A DNA stretch of 64,000 nt from the NCBI GenBank assembly GCA_000729835.1, contig JFHB01000014.1, positions 62,001 through 126,000 of the forward strand. The letters run 5' to 3'. Numbering within the stretch: the stretch's first letter is position 1; every line of letters begins with the position of its first letter. The DNA is from Atkinsonella hypoxylon (lineage: Eukaryota > Ascomycota > Sordariomycetes > Hypocreales > Clavicipitaceae). The notes under the pieces are model-generated. The model was not told the DNA's origin. It made no database searches and saw nothing but the letters and a program-made list of their open reading frames with translations. The position numbers and the translations under genes were made by a program. Of this stretch, positions 46,103 through 57,663 are shown piece after piece.

Positions 46103-49100
46103 GGGCCGTCACAATTTCCTTTTAGACGTGGAGCATTTCTTCAACCTCACTCATAGCATTCACGTGTAATTTTCTTATTCTTACTTTTTTTTTTTTTCGC
46201 TCTTCTTGCATCGAGGTATCTGGCGTTATATTCGTTATCGAAATGATTTATCGCATGATCGGCTGTTCATCCTGTGACAGCTAACAGTTTCTGGCCCACG
46301 GCGCATTGTGTTCTGGTCGTTTCTTTCCAGCTGCCGCAAAGTTAATACACGTTCTCTGCATGGCTGGACGGTTTGGGAATGTTTGTCGACAAAACCTTGA
46401 AAAAAATGAAGTTGAAAAGGGGGGCCGACTTGATGAGCAAGGAAGAGAGGGTATGTATGTATGAGTAGATGACCGAGCTCAGACGAGACTTATGATGACG
46501 AACGCGGCACGTACCTACGACATCTTAAAGAACCACGAAGAAGAGGCCAACCCTCGTCGGCTTGGTTCCTGCTAGTGACGCTGCCGAATCCAGTCGGCAT
46601 GAACAGACGGTTAGGTTACATTACTCGGCATCCGGCTTCTGCGAATCTCAGCACCGTTTGGATCGCACACTTTGGATATGACTGGCTTATATGAGCATGG
46701 CGAGGGGACCAAAGACGATTGCAGCAGAGTCGAGAGCTCAGAAAGTGTGGAGGATAGCAAAGGGGTGGTCATTCTTCACAATGCGATTGTTGGTCGACTG
46801 TCTTTGTTGCCTTGTTCCAGGCGCTGTTGGATTTTTCCACACTTGGAACATTTTTTTATTATTATTCCTTATTCACCTCTGATTTATTTTCTTCAGCCAG
46901 CAGTTGCTACCTGTGCTGTTCTGGGCGGTACGCGGATTGTTTCTTGAAACCATTGGGTCTACGGCCTGTTTCATCCTATTCGTTTATTACAGTTCTTGTA
47001 CTATTTCTTCTTCTCGTGTTGATACAACAATAGATGGTCATTTTTCCTTTCCGACATGGTAGATGAATTTTTTAATTTTTATATATATATTTTTTTTATA
47101 AATCATCCATTTCAGCTGTCTGCTCACCTGGCAATCATCAGGATTGCCGATTAAGCACTCATTTATATACTCCTTCGTCAACTCATACGTGGAAGTCTTC
47201 TCAACCTGAGTGCATGCAAAGACTGGGTTTACTAACGGGAGGCATCAGCGTTCGACGAATAGTGCGTTGTCAAACTGCCTATCTGGTTCAGCGCCATTCA
47301 GGCCACGTCACGACGTCGAATTACAATACCACTGCCAGCCACTTGACTTTCGTTGGGACACGACGTAAGACAACTTTGGCGGTTGACAAATCCGCAGGGG
47401 AATGCGGACGTTGATGGAATTGGTCCCTGAGTGCAAGGTTGACTATCAGCATGTAAGCGACGGGTTCCCTTAACCAGACTCGTTGACGGGTTGGAAGGGG
47501 CTGTTGCAGGTACCTCCTGTCGGACCTGGAGAAAATGGATCGAAACGCTCAGTTGGAGTTGAGAGGAGCTTGTTTCGAGGCGATCTGGCAGGTAGATCGG
47601 GGGTTCTACGACGGGTCAGGGTACGGGTATTTCTAGCCGGTGAGATGGAAGACCGGGGAGTTTAGATGTCCTTGATTCGCGAGCAAAGGAGGCTTTTTGT
47701 GATTTGGGTTTCAGTCGGGGGACTGGGGACAAGATGGATTGGATTGGAGTGAAAGTGAGGTGTATGGGTTGTTCAAATGATAGGAGGGGCATCAACTGTC
47801 CGGGTATCTCTGTGATGAAGATATGTGCCGCACAATACCACGATACGCTAGCTGCTGCAGTATCGTAATTCATTGCGTACATTCTAGATAATCAGGGGTT
47901 GGCTACGTGAAGTGACGAGTGCGTGGGCCATGTCTAGTCCGCGAGGTTGAAGAAGGAAAAAAAAAAAAAAAAAAAAAAACCCCAGACTTGATCCTTCGGT
48001 CCTCGGATGACTTGTCCCCTGACATCTACACAAGACAGGGACGGAGCATAGATTCCATCCATCGCGGCATGGGGTGCAAATGTTGGTTTTGAGACAAATC
48101 TCGGGGAAACAAAGGTCTGGAGGTGTGTTCCAGCTCACATCTCCACCTTGGGGTTTCCCGCACGTTTCAAAGTGGATATGGCTCCAAGAAAGGGGGGACT
48201 GTGAGAGGGCTGTCTGTGTCTGTGTCTGAGATGGAGTCCTCTGTTCACTAACTAGTTACCTACCTAGTTAGCGAAGCGAAAAATCGACTTCTAGTTACTG
48301 GTAGGTGAACAAGTACGCAAGTGGAGACAGCAAGTAAAGGAGCCACGGCCTCAGAGAACCAAAAACGTAAAAAATAAAAACCCAAACCCGTCAATGCGGG
48401 GAAAAAAAAGAAAAAAAAGAAAAAAAAAAAGAACGTCAACGTTCCATCTTGCATCTTGACTGTCTTCGTAATTCCGAGTACAGGCAGGTGAAGTCGGTGT
48501 TGAACGGCGCACAGTTTCGTCTCGGTTAGGGCAGAACAAAACCATGTTTTGATCCATTTGAAACAGATGACGGTGAGATAGTGTGTGGCCAGTAACTAGT
48601 TATGTCTCGTTTGCCGGATGCGCGGGGCTTTTTTTTTTTTTTTTTTTTCCCGGGGGAGCACGCCATGGGCGGTGTCGCACATTGGCGCCGCTTCGTGACG
48701 GACCTGTTTGCCATGTCGAGGGGCATGATGGAGTTTCGATGCTACGTCAGCACAGAAGCCAGCGGGGATTTTGTCACGGACTATCCTTGACCATGTTGGG
48801 GGGGAAGCAAGTATCCAACTGGAGCGCAACTCCCGCCGAATCGCCCAACAGTGCTATTATCTATCACCTAATTGAAAGACTTACTCACCAACTATAACTA
48901 TGTAGTTACCCAACTAAGAAAGTCATAAATTGATCAAGATGATAACCAAGGTAATAATTAATGCAGTAATTAAAGTTTGGTAGGTCTTTTAATGGCTTAA
49001 TTCAGCCTAGATCCAGTTGAAAATTTGGAAAGTCCAGTTGGATATTTGCTTGTCCATAATGTTGGGCTTGGCTAGGAAGCCTGACGGCATCAGAGATGGA

Positions 49101-49864
49101 CAGCAGAGGACTTTTCTGCGGTGAAAGCTATCTCTTTGATGCATTATTCGATTTACATAGGGGTGCATTGAAAGTCTTACAGTCTTGAATATTAAAAGGC
49201 TGGTACTAGATACTAGGTAGCTCGAGTATCTTAATAATGAGAGGCTTAAAATTGTAGCCACAATTGTAGACTAGGTTGAAGACAGATTAGCCGGCGGGTA
49301 TTTTTGGCAGCTTGCTTACGTAGGCTACAACTTTTATCGACAAGAAAATTATTGTTCAAGGCCTTAATTATAGGCTGTTGTAAGGCCTATTGTAGTGCCT
49401 GTAATGCATTGCGATAAGTCCACTATCGCCAGTACTAGCCTAAATGCGTTACGTGGTGTTTTAGCGTGAAAAGTTTTCAGACTACTCAAGGAGGTTGGTT
49501 GTGGGGCTACGAATAATTACCGCTCGCGCGCGTTGGAGCCGTAACTAACTACCATACCGCTTCTAAAGAGATAGAGGAAAAGTGGGTCGGTACGGAGGTG
49601 CAGCCTCACGGGCATCAAGAAGATTGTGGGCTGTCTTTATGCCCGGAAAAGTGAATATCGCATCGCAGGAGCCAGCGGCGAGGAGTTGGAGGATAAGAAC
49701 GAGTTCAGACCATCATCCATTGCCCAGTGCGTTGACGCGTGCCCCTGTGATTTAGTTGAGCGGGCGCCAAGCGCTCAATGCAATTCGAACAATTCAGAGA
49801 GAATCGGTGAACAAGTGGACAAAGGACAGAGGGATACTGAACAATCCGCGGCCAATCACGGGGG

Positions 49865-49912
49865 TTCGCAGCATCGTTCGCAGCATCGTTCGCAGCATCG
49901 TTGGTGGCATCG
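49865..49912. repeat. Minisatellite, 12-bp unit TTCGCAGCATCG x3 plus one variant
   Basis: Three exact copies followed by TTGGTGGCATCG, in noncoding DNA. Confidence 0.9.
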
Positions 49913-50957
49913 TTGGTAGCTTAGAAGTGAGCAGGCGCCACCCGCATTGTCCGTATTATGGCATTATTGTGAGCGTCCTTGGTCTACGGCGTGATGAGGA
50001 AAGAAGATGTATTGTCCGCTTGCCCAATGGCTGGGAGAGCATGCGGTGACAGATAAGCGACTAGTTGCCCCACCACAGCGTCTTTCTCAGGCGACGTACG
50101 GAGCGCCTGCCCCTGCAGCTCCTTGCCGCTCCCGGCTGCAGGCTGTGATTGGCTGCGACAACCACACTAGAGTCTCAGATCCGCGGGCAGGCATGACCGT
50201 CACTGGCCACGCGTTGCAATGCGAAACCGTCTGCCAGTCTGCTATGCTAGCCATAGCCTGTTTGCCTGCCAAGTTCTGCCAAGTTCTGCCAAGCCTGCCG
50301 CTGGCTGGGGAGCGCAACTCCCTCCAAAATCCCCTCATAGGTGCTAGTACTCCCTAATTAAGAGACGTAGTCACTAATTGTCTAATTATAACAAAGAAGA
50401 ATAATACGTTAATGAAGACGATGGATAATATGATAATTAATGCATGATCTATTATAATTGTAAGGATCGCAGGGTCAAGGCCAGGTAAAACCAGTGTGCA
50501 CGCTGTAATATGTGTGGCCAGCGTGCGCACACATATGTACATGTATGTATGTAGTGGGCGGCGTGGTGACTCCCATGACTATAGCCTAGGGACCTCACGG
50601 TAATAGTTAATATAATAATGATTATAATAGTTAGCATAATAATGAATTGCAATATTTATGCAATAATGAATGTGCTAAGTAATATTGCAAGTGTCAGTAC
50701 TCCGTAGCGGCCATTTGCTTGCCCCTGCCTGGCTAGGTCGCGTTCCACCGCCACAGCTGCCCCCCCGGCCGCTCCTGTTGGCTCCCGAGTTGGACTGGAC
50801 GACTCTAACCCAGCATAGCATGCATCCCATGTGCATGTACGGAGTAAGGGCGTCCCTTTCCTACGGGAAGGCAAACGGCTGGGTCACGAGTGAGCGCATC
50901 AACCAATCAGGACAGGCAGGGTTCAAGGGTACTTTCAACTTACGTGCGAGCCTTGAC

Positions 50958-50992
50958 TACCTAGATACCTAGGTACCTACCTAGGTAGGTAT
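50958..50992. repeat. TAGGTACC palindrome cluster
   Basis: Overlapping ACCTAGATACC, TAGGTACC and CTAGGTAGGT units able to form a hairpin; same family as the stretches at 18808, 18971, 32014 and 58998. Confidence 0.7.
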
Positions 50993-52087
50993 ATTAAAAG
51001 TCCGTCCTCTAGAGAATTCCACGTCTACGAACGAGATACTTGGTAAAAGTATCGTAGTCGTTGCAGTCTCGGGAGGTACCCTTGAGGTTCTCGGAAGATG
51101 TGTGGGTCCCCCAGCCTCGCTGTTGCCTTAACCGCAGCCAAAGAAAGGGTTGGGCGTGGATCGCTCTTGGCACTTCCGATCCTTGCGGCCAACGGCCAAC
51201 GGTCAACCAACGAAGTGATGGGCAACATGGGATGGCAAGGATGGGTAATAAAGCCGCACCGCAGAAAAATATTCCGTAATGCATAGGGCGTGGTCCACCA
51301 CAATGGCTCCAATGGCCAGGGGCGGCGGGTGCTTCGCGCTTTGACACATTCATCCCGTCACACCACTGGCTGGATGCGGCGGCGCCCTATTTAGCTATTT
51401 AACTATCTGCATTCCCGTTCGAGGTCGAACATGTCTCGCTTTATTGCCCTTCACCTCTCTCTTACACACCTTACACGCTCCTTAGCTCTGTCCAGGCACT
51501 GCCGCAGGTTTGCGGTGTTTGTTGACGAATACAACTCGTTTTATTTCCTCTGCCGTTCAGTCCTTCCGGCACTTGGCTTTACAAACTTGTTTCCCTTCTC
51601 ATAGCCTCACTTCTTCTCGTTCTTCTTCCGGCCATCCCAGCCTTTCTATTGCACAGAGCAACACCGTTTAGAATCCAATTTCCTTTCCCAGTTGCAAAGT
51701 GTCTTGTTGTTGTTGTCTGGCGAAAGACAATTCATTCACTTTTCTTTCGCGCACACGCCGAGCGCCTTGAATTATTCAATCTTTCTTTCCTCGATTTGCC
51801 CTTTTTGCCTTGTTGATCACGCGTCACAAGCCAGACCGACGAGTTCTAGTTCACTACATTACCCGACGACACAGGGACTCCGCGCATTCATTTTCCCTTG
51901 TACCGTCTTTGGGTTTTCTGACCTCGCGCCGTAAGAATTGCAAGCTTCCATTCTTTTTACTTTTGACGCTGTCGTGCCGGCACTTCAGCGACATTCCTCC
52001 AAGAGCAAGGAACTAGCTTCATACCTCGACTTTTTCTCTTCTTCGAATTAGACGGACACTCATTCAAATCTCCTCAATATCATCACC

Positions 52088-53368
52088 ATGCGCCTTACCA
52101 ACCAATTCATGGCCCTTGGTGGCTCCTTCCTGCTTGCTGCAGGACTTGCTCATGCAGGATACCATCTCGACACTACCTACGACTCCACCAACTTTTTCAA
52201 GAGTTTTGACTTCTTCACGGATCCGGACCCTACTCAGGGGTTTGTGGAATATGTCGATAGCAATACTGCAAAGAACGAAGGCTTAGCGGGCTACGCCAAC
52301 GGTGGAATTTTCATGGGTGTCGACTATAAGACGATGAATCCTGTCAAGGGCCGCAAGTCGGTCCGTGTGACTTCACAAAAGGCTTTCACCCGCGGCCTGT
52401 TCATTGCTGATATTGCTCACATGCCTGGCAGCATTTGTGGGACATGGCCAGCGTTCTGGATGTTCGGGCCTAACTGGCCAACCTCTGGTGAAATTGACAT
52501 TATTGAGGGTGTCAATTCTCAATCAAACAACGCCATCACTCTTCATACCGGTCCTGGGTGCTCCATTTCGAACCAGGGCGCCCTTGCCTCGACCAAGGTG
52601 GCTTCTTTGAACTGCGCTTCCGCTGGTGATTCAGCTGGCTGCGGCCAACGCACTGCTAACAGCCAAAACTACGGCGATGGGTTCAATGCCATCGGCGGTG
52701 GTGTGTATGCCACAGAGTGGACGTCGGATCACATTGCCGTCTGGTTCTTCCCTCGCTCCAGCATACCTCAAGACATTCAAGCGGCGAACCCGAATCCAAG
52801 CAGCTGGGGCGTTCCAGTCGCTCGATTCGTTGGTGGAGATTCCTGCAATATCGACCAGCATTTTTCCAACAACCAGTTAGTATTTGATACCACGTTTTGT
52901 GGAACGTGGGCGGGTAGCACCGATGTTTGGGGATCAGATCCCAAGTGCTCTGCCTTGGCTCCCACCTGCAACCAATACGTCGCCAACAATCCTTCAGCCT
53001 TTGTCGAAGCTTTCTGGGTTGTGAATTCCATCAAGGTCTACCAACAAGGCGCTGGAAATGGCACCCAGTCAAACAGTACTCTCCCATCTGCCACCCGAGT
53101 TCCAACCACGTTGAAATCCACGCCTATCAGCCTACCTCAGTCAACAAAGCAGCCCCAGCCTACAACACAGCTTCAACCAGCTTCTCAGTCGCAATCAGCC
53201 ACTCCAGTCGCTCCCGCCTCCACCCCACAGCTACAGCCGTCGCAGGTAAATAGTGCCAAGAACCAGCCACAGACCCCTGCGCCCTCTTGGAATGGACAGG
53301 CTTGGAATGGTAAGGGTTGGATCGCTAGGAGACGAAGTCAGATCAGGGCCAAGGTCTTCAAGGCCTAG
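52088..53368 (+). CDS. Secreted glycoside hydrolase family 16 endo-beta-1,3(4)-glucanase
   Basis: Secreted endoglucanase acting on beta-1,3- or mixed-linked glucans, probably in wall remodelling or on external glucan. Single exon, 426 residues. A signal peptide of about 23 residues ends AHA, followed by GYHLDTTYDSTNFF. The catalytic motif GEIDIIEGV has the E-x-D-x-x-E arrangement of family 16 (first Glu nucleophile, last Glu acid/base), preceded by GTWPAFWMFGPNWPTS. Cys-rich loops and WTSDHIAVWFFPR follow. From about residue 335 there is a Pro/Gln/Thr/Ser-rich tail ending in a basic stretch (ARRRSQIRAKVFKA). There is no clear GPI signal. The ATG at 52088 heads a textbook signal peptide. Confidence 0.95.
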   Translation: MRLTNQFMALGGSFLLAAGLAHAGYHLDTTYDSTNFFKSFDFFTDPDPTQGFVEYVDSNTAKNEGLAGYANGGIFMGVDYKTMNPVKGRKSVRVTSQKAFTRGLFIADIAHMPGSICGTWPAFWMFGPNWPTSGEIDIIEGVNSQSNNAITLHTGPGCSISNQGALASTKVASLNCASAGDSAGCGQRTANSQNYGDGFNAIGGGVYATEWTSDHIAVWFFPRSSIPQDIQAANPNPSSWGVPVARFVGGDSCNIDQHFSNNQLVFDTTFCGTWAGSTDVWGSDPKCSALAPTCNQYVANNPSAFVEAFWVVNSIKVYQQGAGNGTQSNSTLPSATRVPTTLKSTPISLPQSTKQPQPTTQLQPASQSQSATPVAPASTPQLQPSQVNSAKNQPQTPAPSWNGQAWNGKGWIARRRSQIRAKVFKA

Positions 53369-54232
53369 ATGAAAAGAAACGGAGGGGAGATAGTAGGAGA
53401 ATGTGGGAAAAGTTGCTGCTGCAAGTCGGCTCGAGCATAGAAGTGCCCATGGGCGGGTCCCTTATTAAAAAAAAAAAAGCCTTCTTTCCAAGCATAACGA
53501 CACTGCTTGCGGTTTGAAGGAATGAAGCTCTTCACGAAATGATATGGATTGGGAATTTTGGAATTTGGCGGTGCTTACACTGTATGCGGACTTTTGATAG
53601 ATTTCTTACCATTTATAGCGCAACAGCCATCTCTGGCGTCGCTAAGTCTTTCGTTGTACATATTCCTACCTGGTTCTGCTGCACTCGCATACCAGCATCT
53701 TCTGAGCAAGCAACATGATTCAATAAAGCAATGATGTATTAAGCCGCATGACATGAAGTTCTTCACATGTGTCTCCTGTGCACTGCAAGACTCGGCCTAG
53801 CACGCCTCGCTCCTATCTCGTCGTGCAGATGGGCATGCAGACACCAACAATACCACAAGATCCACCGCGGGCAAATACAATCGAGCCATGTCAGATAGCT
53901 TCAGGCACCGCGGGCATTTCAATTGAACATGAGAGGATCCGTGCCGATCTTTCCTGTTTTACCGGCACAGTATCCCGGGACGTCCAGATCTCCAAAGCTC
54001 GAATCTTCCATCACACCACTTTTCCCAAACACGTGGCCCCCTAATCGATTAGACTGAGGTGCTTATTCCTCGGCTTAATCGGTATGGCGTCACCCCTTCG
54101 TGCCTCTCGTCCTTATAAAATCATTCCCTCGGCATTCCGTCCACAAAAATCCCAGCGCTCGTCTTCCAAGCTACATTCTTCCGATTCATCAAAACAGTCA
54201 ACGCATTGCCCGCATTGCCCGCATTGCCCGCC
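53369..54232. other. Intergenic: GH16 3' side and MAPEG promoter
   Basis: An A-run at 53467-53478 follows the GH16 gene. A TATAAAA box lies at 54114-54120, and CGCATTGCC repeats three times at about 54203-54229 immediately before the MAPEG start. No gene is supported. Confidence 0.5.
54114..54120 (+). promoter_or_regulatory. TATA box (TATAAAA) of the MAPEG gene
   Basis: TATAAAA about 113 bp upstream of the ATG, at a plausible distance for a short leader. Confidence 0.5.
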
Positions 54233-54918
54233 ATGTCCGCCCTCGGTCTCGACTTGACGAAGAACCTGAGCTATTTCACGGTTCGTACCTCCCTACAACC
54301 AACGATCCATCTCCCCTCCCCCAGAAAAGGTCTTCATTCTACCAAGACAAAAAGGTTAATCTCGTCCAAAAGGTCCCCGCCGTCTTCCTAACAACGTGCT
54401 TCTTCCCGCACTCCTACGCCGTCGCCTTATCCGGCAAAGTGTTCAACAATGCCAACCCGCGCGGCTGGCGAGAAGCCGTCTCCAAGTCTGACCTTGACAA
54501 ACCTGTGGGTTTTTTTTTTTTTTTTTCATTCCCCCAATGTGTCTTGTTCCATGTACATAGTGCTGCTTTTTTTTTTTTTTGGGCTTGCTAATCCTTTTTT
54601 TTGGGGGGGGGGGGGTGTGCGTGGTGAATTTAGCTTAAGCAGCGTCTGCTTCGCGCCAAGGGCGCTTCGGATAACGGTTTCGAGGCCCTTGGGATGTATG
54701 CTGCGGGGGTGATTGCCGCGAACCAGGCTGGCTTGGATGCGTGGACGATCAACGTGCTTACGCTGGGCTATCTGGCTTCGCGGATCGCCTATGTGTACGC
54801 TTATGTTGAGCTGGGTGCGAATAGCAGGCTGGCTGGCGTGCGGAGCATGGTCTGGCTCGTGAGCGTCGTGCTGTCTCTTGCCTTGTGGGTGAAGGCCGGG
54901 CTGAAGGTTATGGGATGA
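54233..54918 (+). CDS. MAPEG family integral membrane protein
   Basis: Small four-helix membrane protein of the eicosanoid and glutathione metabolism superfamily; fungal members are of uncertain substrate. Exons are 54233-54280, 54373-54504 and 54634-54918, all phase 0, giving 154 residues, a normal family length. The family pattern is NPRGWR in the first loop, LRAKGASDNGFEALGMYAAGVIAA leading into the second helix, and RIAYVYAYV in the third, followed by a final hydrophobic helix. Intron 2 is unusual: it contains two T-runs and a G-run, and its donor is GTGGGT. The acceptor could lie six bases later (AAG), which would drop two residues. Confidence 0.85.
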
Positions 54919-55177
54919 GAAGAACCTAGGGAGGTAGGTATCTGGGGTTCAAAGTCGTGTCGATAGCTTTTGCGCGGTTGATGCGGAATGAGGAGTCCTG
55001 ACTTGCTCTTGCCGTTAGGGCGTCCGGCATGCGGGAATTCCTTCTTCTTCAGACTCTCCTTGTTTTTTTTTTTTTGTCCTATCTTGCCACGCTTTGATCT
55101 TTTTGACGAAAATAAAAGTCATACCTACATCTCTATACAGATAATATAGCAAATTCACTTGAATACACTTACGCAGA

Positions 55178-55447
55178 ATGAGAATGCTCGCTCTCGTCTT
55201 CCTCCCCGCGCTGGCGTCCGCGGCTGTCATGAAAGAAGGCTGCCCGGTACCGACACGGACTGACACGCGTGGACGACCGCCGGCCCGCGTCTCGACTACG
55301 GATGCGCCCCTCTGCCAATATACCTACTGCGATGAGCGCGGGTCCAAGTGGTGCTTTTCCTGGGGCGGTGTCACGGCGTGGGATGTGTCGGATGGGGTTG
55401 TGCCGGCGGAGACTCGGCTGCCACTTGGGACGTGCCGCGATGGATGA
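55178..55447 (+). CDS. Small secreted cysteine-containing protein (89 aa), effector-like
   Basis: Single exon, 89 residues. The first 15-16 residues (MRMLALVFLPALASAA) form a signal peptide. The mature part is about 73 residues with five Cys (22, 46, 51, 59, 86), and the core CQYTYCDERGSKWCFSWGG is rich in aromatics. I do not recognise a named family, though the C-x4-C-x7-C block with an aromatic-Gly run resembles small secreted proteins of other Hypocreales as I recall them. No partner gene is evident. It lies between the MAPEG gene and the convergent sucrose transporter, with about 270 bp on either side. Role unknown; host interaction is only a guess. Confidence 0.65.
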   Translation: MRMLALVFLPALASAAVMKEGCPVPTRTDTRGRPPARVSTTDAPLCQYTYCDERGSKWCFSWGGVTAWDVSDGVVPAETRLPLGTCRDG

Positions 55448-55722
55448 GTTGGGAAGTCGTGGCTTATCATGGCCTGGGACGGAAAGGGTCGCATTAGGGA
55501 CAAGGAGCTGAAAATGGAATGAGTGGACGGGTACGACATTGGTTGGTGGGAAACACACGAGATTTCACTTATTGCCCGTGGCTCTTGTCGTAAGATATGT
55601 TTCTTCCCAGGTGAAGTTCAGACGCTGAGTCATGATGCCAATTTCTATACTCCGGTGACTATCCTAGCTTATATGCAAACATTGTTGTTATTCTCTACTC
55701 TTTATAAACGAAAAAAAAAAAA

Positions 55723-57663
55723 TCAAATGGCCGTTGGGTCGCCACCAGATAGCAATGCTCGGGCCTGTCCCCCATCATCTCCAATCTCTTTGGCGTTTCC
55801 ATCATCCTTGATTTTCAGGGCAAATATACAAGATCCCAGCACGAAAACGCCACCGAGAGCCATGACGATGGCAAAGCTGTGGTCGCCAGGTGTGCCTCGT
55901 GGTTTCTGGACGAGCTTAAAGACCAAGCTCGATCCCAAAGTAGCAACCATCTGGGGCACTGCAATGGCCATGTTATGAATGCCCAGAATGACACCAGCCT
56001 GGTCAGTCTCTTCCTCCTGACTTCTCTCGAGGTCTAAATCTTGCGAGTGTCCACTTGACGACGGCGCGGGTGGGTCATTGTTTCCTGGCGCGGCCATGGT
56101 CTGGAGCTTCCTCGCTCGAGCAACAACATCACGTCGGCTGATTTCCGCACTAATCACAGCCCACGGCGCCCAGAGAGCCATGGCCCATGTGACACCAGCG
56201 AATCCTATGAGGACTGTCGCGCCAGCAACGGACCGAACAAGCACTGTGCAGAACATGGACCCAGCAAACAAGAGTAGTGACCCAAGCCATGCCCTTTTAA
56301 GCGTGAAGCCCGGTATCTTGAGATAATCGAGATAGGATTTTCGAACAAACTTCATGGTCTTGGAGGTGGCTGGTGCGCCGCTGTGCTTGTCTGCAGACAC
56401 TGGTTGGCTGTCAAAAGTCGGGGCGATGAAGAATGGCAGAAAGACATTGGTCAAGAGGCTGACGATGGCGTTGATGAGGAGGGCAAAAGTGCCGATGCGG
56501 GTGGCTTTCTCGTACAATGCGTCTAGCTCTTCTGGCGTCATGCCGGGGTTCTTTTCCAGATACGGCTGGACATAGATTTCTCCAATGTACGAAGACGTGT
56601 AGAACAGAAGCGGGAAGAAGCCTACCCAGGCGCAAAACTGTACTTGGCAGACCCGCATGGTCTGTGGCGGCAATCGCTTGATGGATTTGAAGATGTTGAG
56701 AAAGAAGGAGAAGATGCTCGGTGTCTTCTTGATGGGGGATCCATCCAGCAAGGGGTCTCGCTCTTGAACGAAAGCTGTGTTGAGGGCAACGGTGACTGTG
56801 AGGCCAACGCTCGCAATGGCGCACAGGATCTTGAACTGGTTATCTCCTAGAAACCACAGATATGTAGGTAGGTTGATGTAGCCGGCGAGATATCCCAAGA
56901 TATTTCCGATGCCCGTGATTCGACTAGCCATGGAATTGGCTTCCTCTTGCTGGTGCGCAGGGGCACAGTCCACGATGAAGGCGCGGATAGCTGCTTGGAC
57001 GGTGTTGATGGCGATGTCAAGGACATATACGCCAATCACAGCAGTCACGATGATGGCGGTCTTGACCCCTTTGGACCCGGGGTCAGCTCCAAATATACCC
57101 AGAAGGCCACCCACGATTTCTCGGGTCCAGCCCAGGAACAGCAGCCCGAGAACAGTGGCCACGGTTCCGCCGAGCATGAAGGGGCGGCGCTTGCCCCAAC
57201 GAAGACGGCAGTTGTCACTGATGATTCCGACATACGGAACCACCAGCGTTCCGGTCAAGGGTCCGGCGATCCAGACCAGAGCCATGAGGGACTTGCTCAA
57301 CCCGAGGGACAGCAGGTAAGGTGATCCGTTGGACAGCTCCACTGACCAGGCCATCTGCAAACCACCAATGCCAATTGTGAGCATGATGATATGCCAAAGC
57401 CCCTTCGTTTCCTGGCTCCTGTCGACATTTTCCGGCTCCGGGATATCTCTAGCAACATAATGCGGGTATGCTTCGTCACCACTGAGCAGAGGCGAATTTT
57501 CGCCCGTCCCGGGGTCTGCGGTATTGAACTTTGACGTACTGGAACCCGTGTTGTCCAGTCGAGGCGTCTCTAGTGGCGTTGGTGAGCTTGCATCTGCGTG
57601 TATTTCGCTTGACTGTCTGGGTGGTGCAACGATAGCGACAGGTTTGCTTTTGAGACGCGCCAT
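55723..57663 (-). CDS. SUT-type sucrose/alpha-glucoside proton symporter (GPH-MFS)
   Basis: Plasma-membrane disaccharide carrier related to plant SUTs and fission yeast Sut1. Single exon, 646 residues. A disordered Ser/Thr-rich N-terminus of about 95 residues is followed by 12 predicted helices. Signatures: MLTIGIGGLQMAWSVELSNG with LLSLGLSKSLMALVWIAGP in the first two helices; the loop motif RLRWGKRRPFMLGG (the R-x-G-R-R-R-P type loop of SUTs); DIAINTVQAAIRAFIVDCAP; and AWVGFFPLLFYTSSYIGEIYV. A charged cytosolic insert lies before helix 11. The ATG at 57663 was chosen; the frame is open to 57834 but only with a TTG start and Arg-rich low-complexity sequence. Confidence 0.93.
   Translation of the reverse strand: MARLKSKPVAIVAPPRQSSEIHADASSPTPLETPRLDNTGSSTSKFNTADPGTGENSPLLSGDEAYPHYVARDIPEPENVDRSQETKGLWHIIMLTIGIGGLQMAWSVELSNGSPYLLSLGLSKSLMALVWIAGPLTGTLVVPYVGIISDNCRLRWGKRRPFMLGGTVATVLGLLFLGWTREIVGGLLGIFGADPGSKGVKTAIIVTAVIGVYVLDIAINTVQAAIRAFIVDCAPAHQQEEANSMASRITGIGNILGYLAGYINLPTYLWFLGDNQFKILCAIASVGLTVTVALNTAFVQERDPLLDGSPIKKTPSIFSFFLNIFKSIKRLPPQTMRVCQVQFCAWVGFFPLLFYTSSYIGEIYVQPYLEKNPGMTPEELDALYEKATRIGTFALLINAIVSLLTNVFLPFFIAPTFDSQPVSADKHSGAPATSKTMKFVRKSYLDYLKIPGFTLKRAWLGSLLLFAGSMFCTVLVRSVAGATVLIGFAGVTWAMALWAPWAVISAEISRRDVVARARKLQTMAAPGNNDPPAPSSSGHSQDLDLERSQEEETDQAGVILGIHNMAIAVPQMVATLGSSLVFKLVQKPRGTPGDHSFAIVMALGGVFVLGSCIFALKIKDDGNAKEIGDDGGQARALLSGGDPTAI

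Larger units (their letters stand above)
46103..52087. other. Gene-poor 6-kb region between MNN10 and the GH16 gene
   Basis: No protein gene is supported. It holds poly-A/T runs (near 47957-47979, 48414-48431 and 48631-48648), AT-rich decayed-looking segments (48880-49480 and 50340-50690), tandem repeats at 49865 and 50267, TACGGAGTA motifs at 50698 and 50838, and a cluster of TAGGTACC palindromes at 50958-50992. The last 600-700 bases are pyrimidine-rich and look like the GH16 promoter and leader. Confidence 0.5.
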
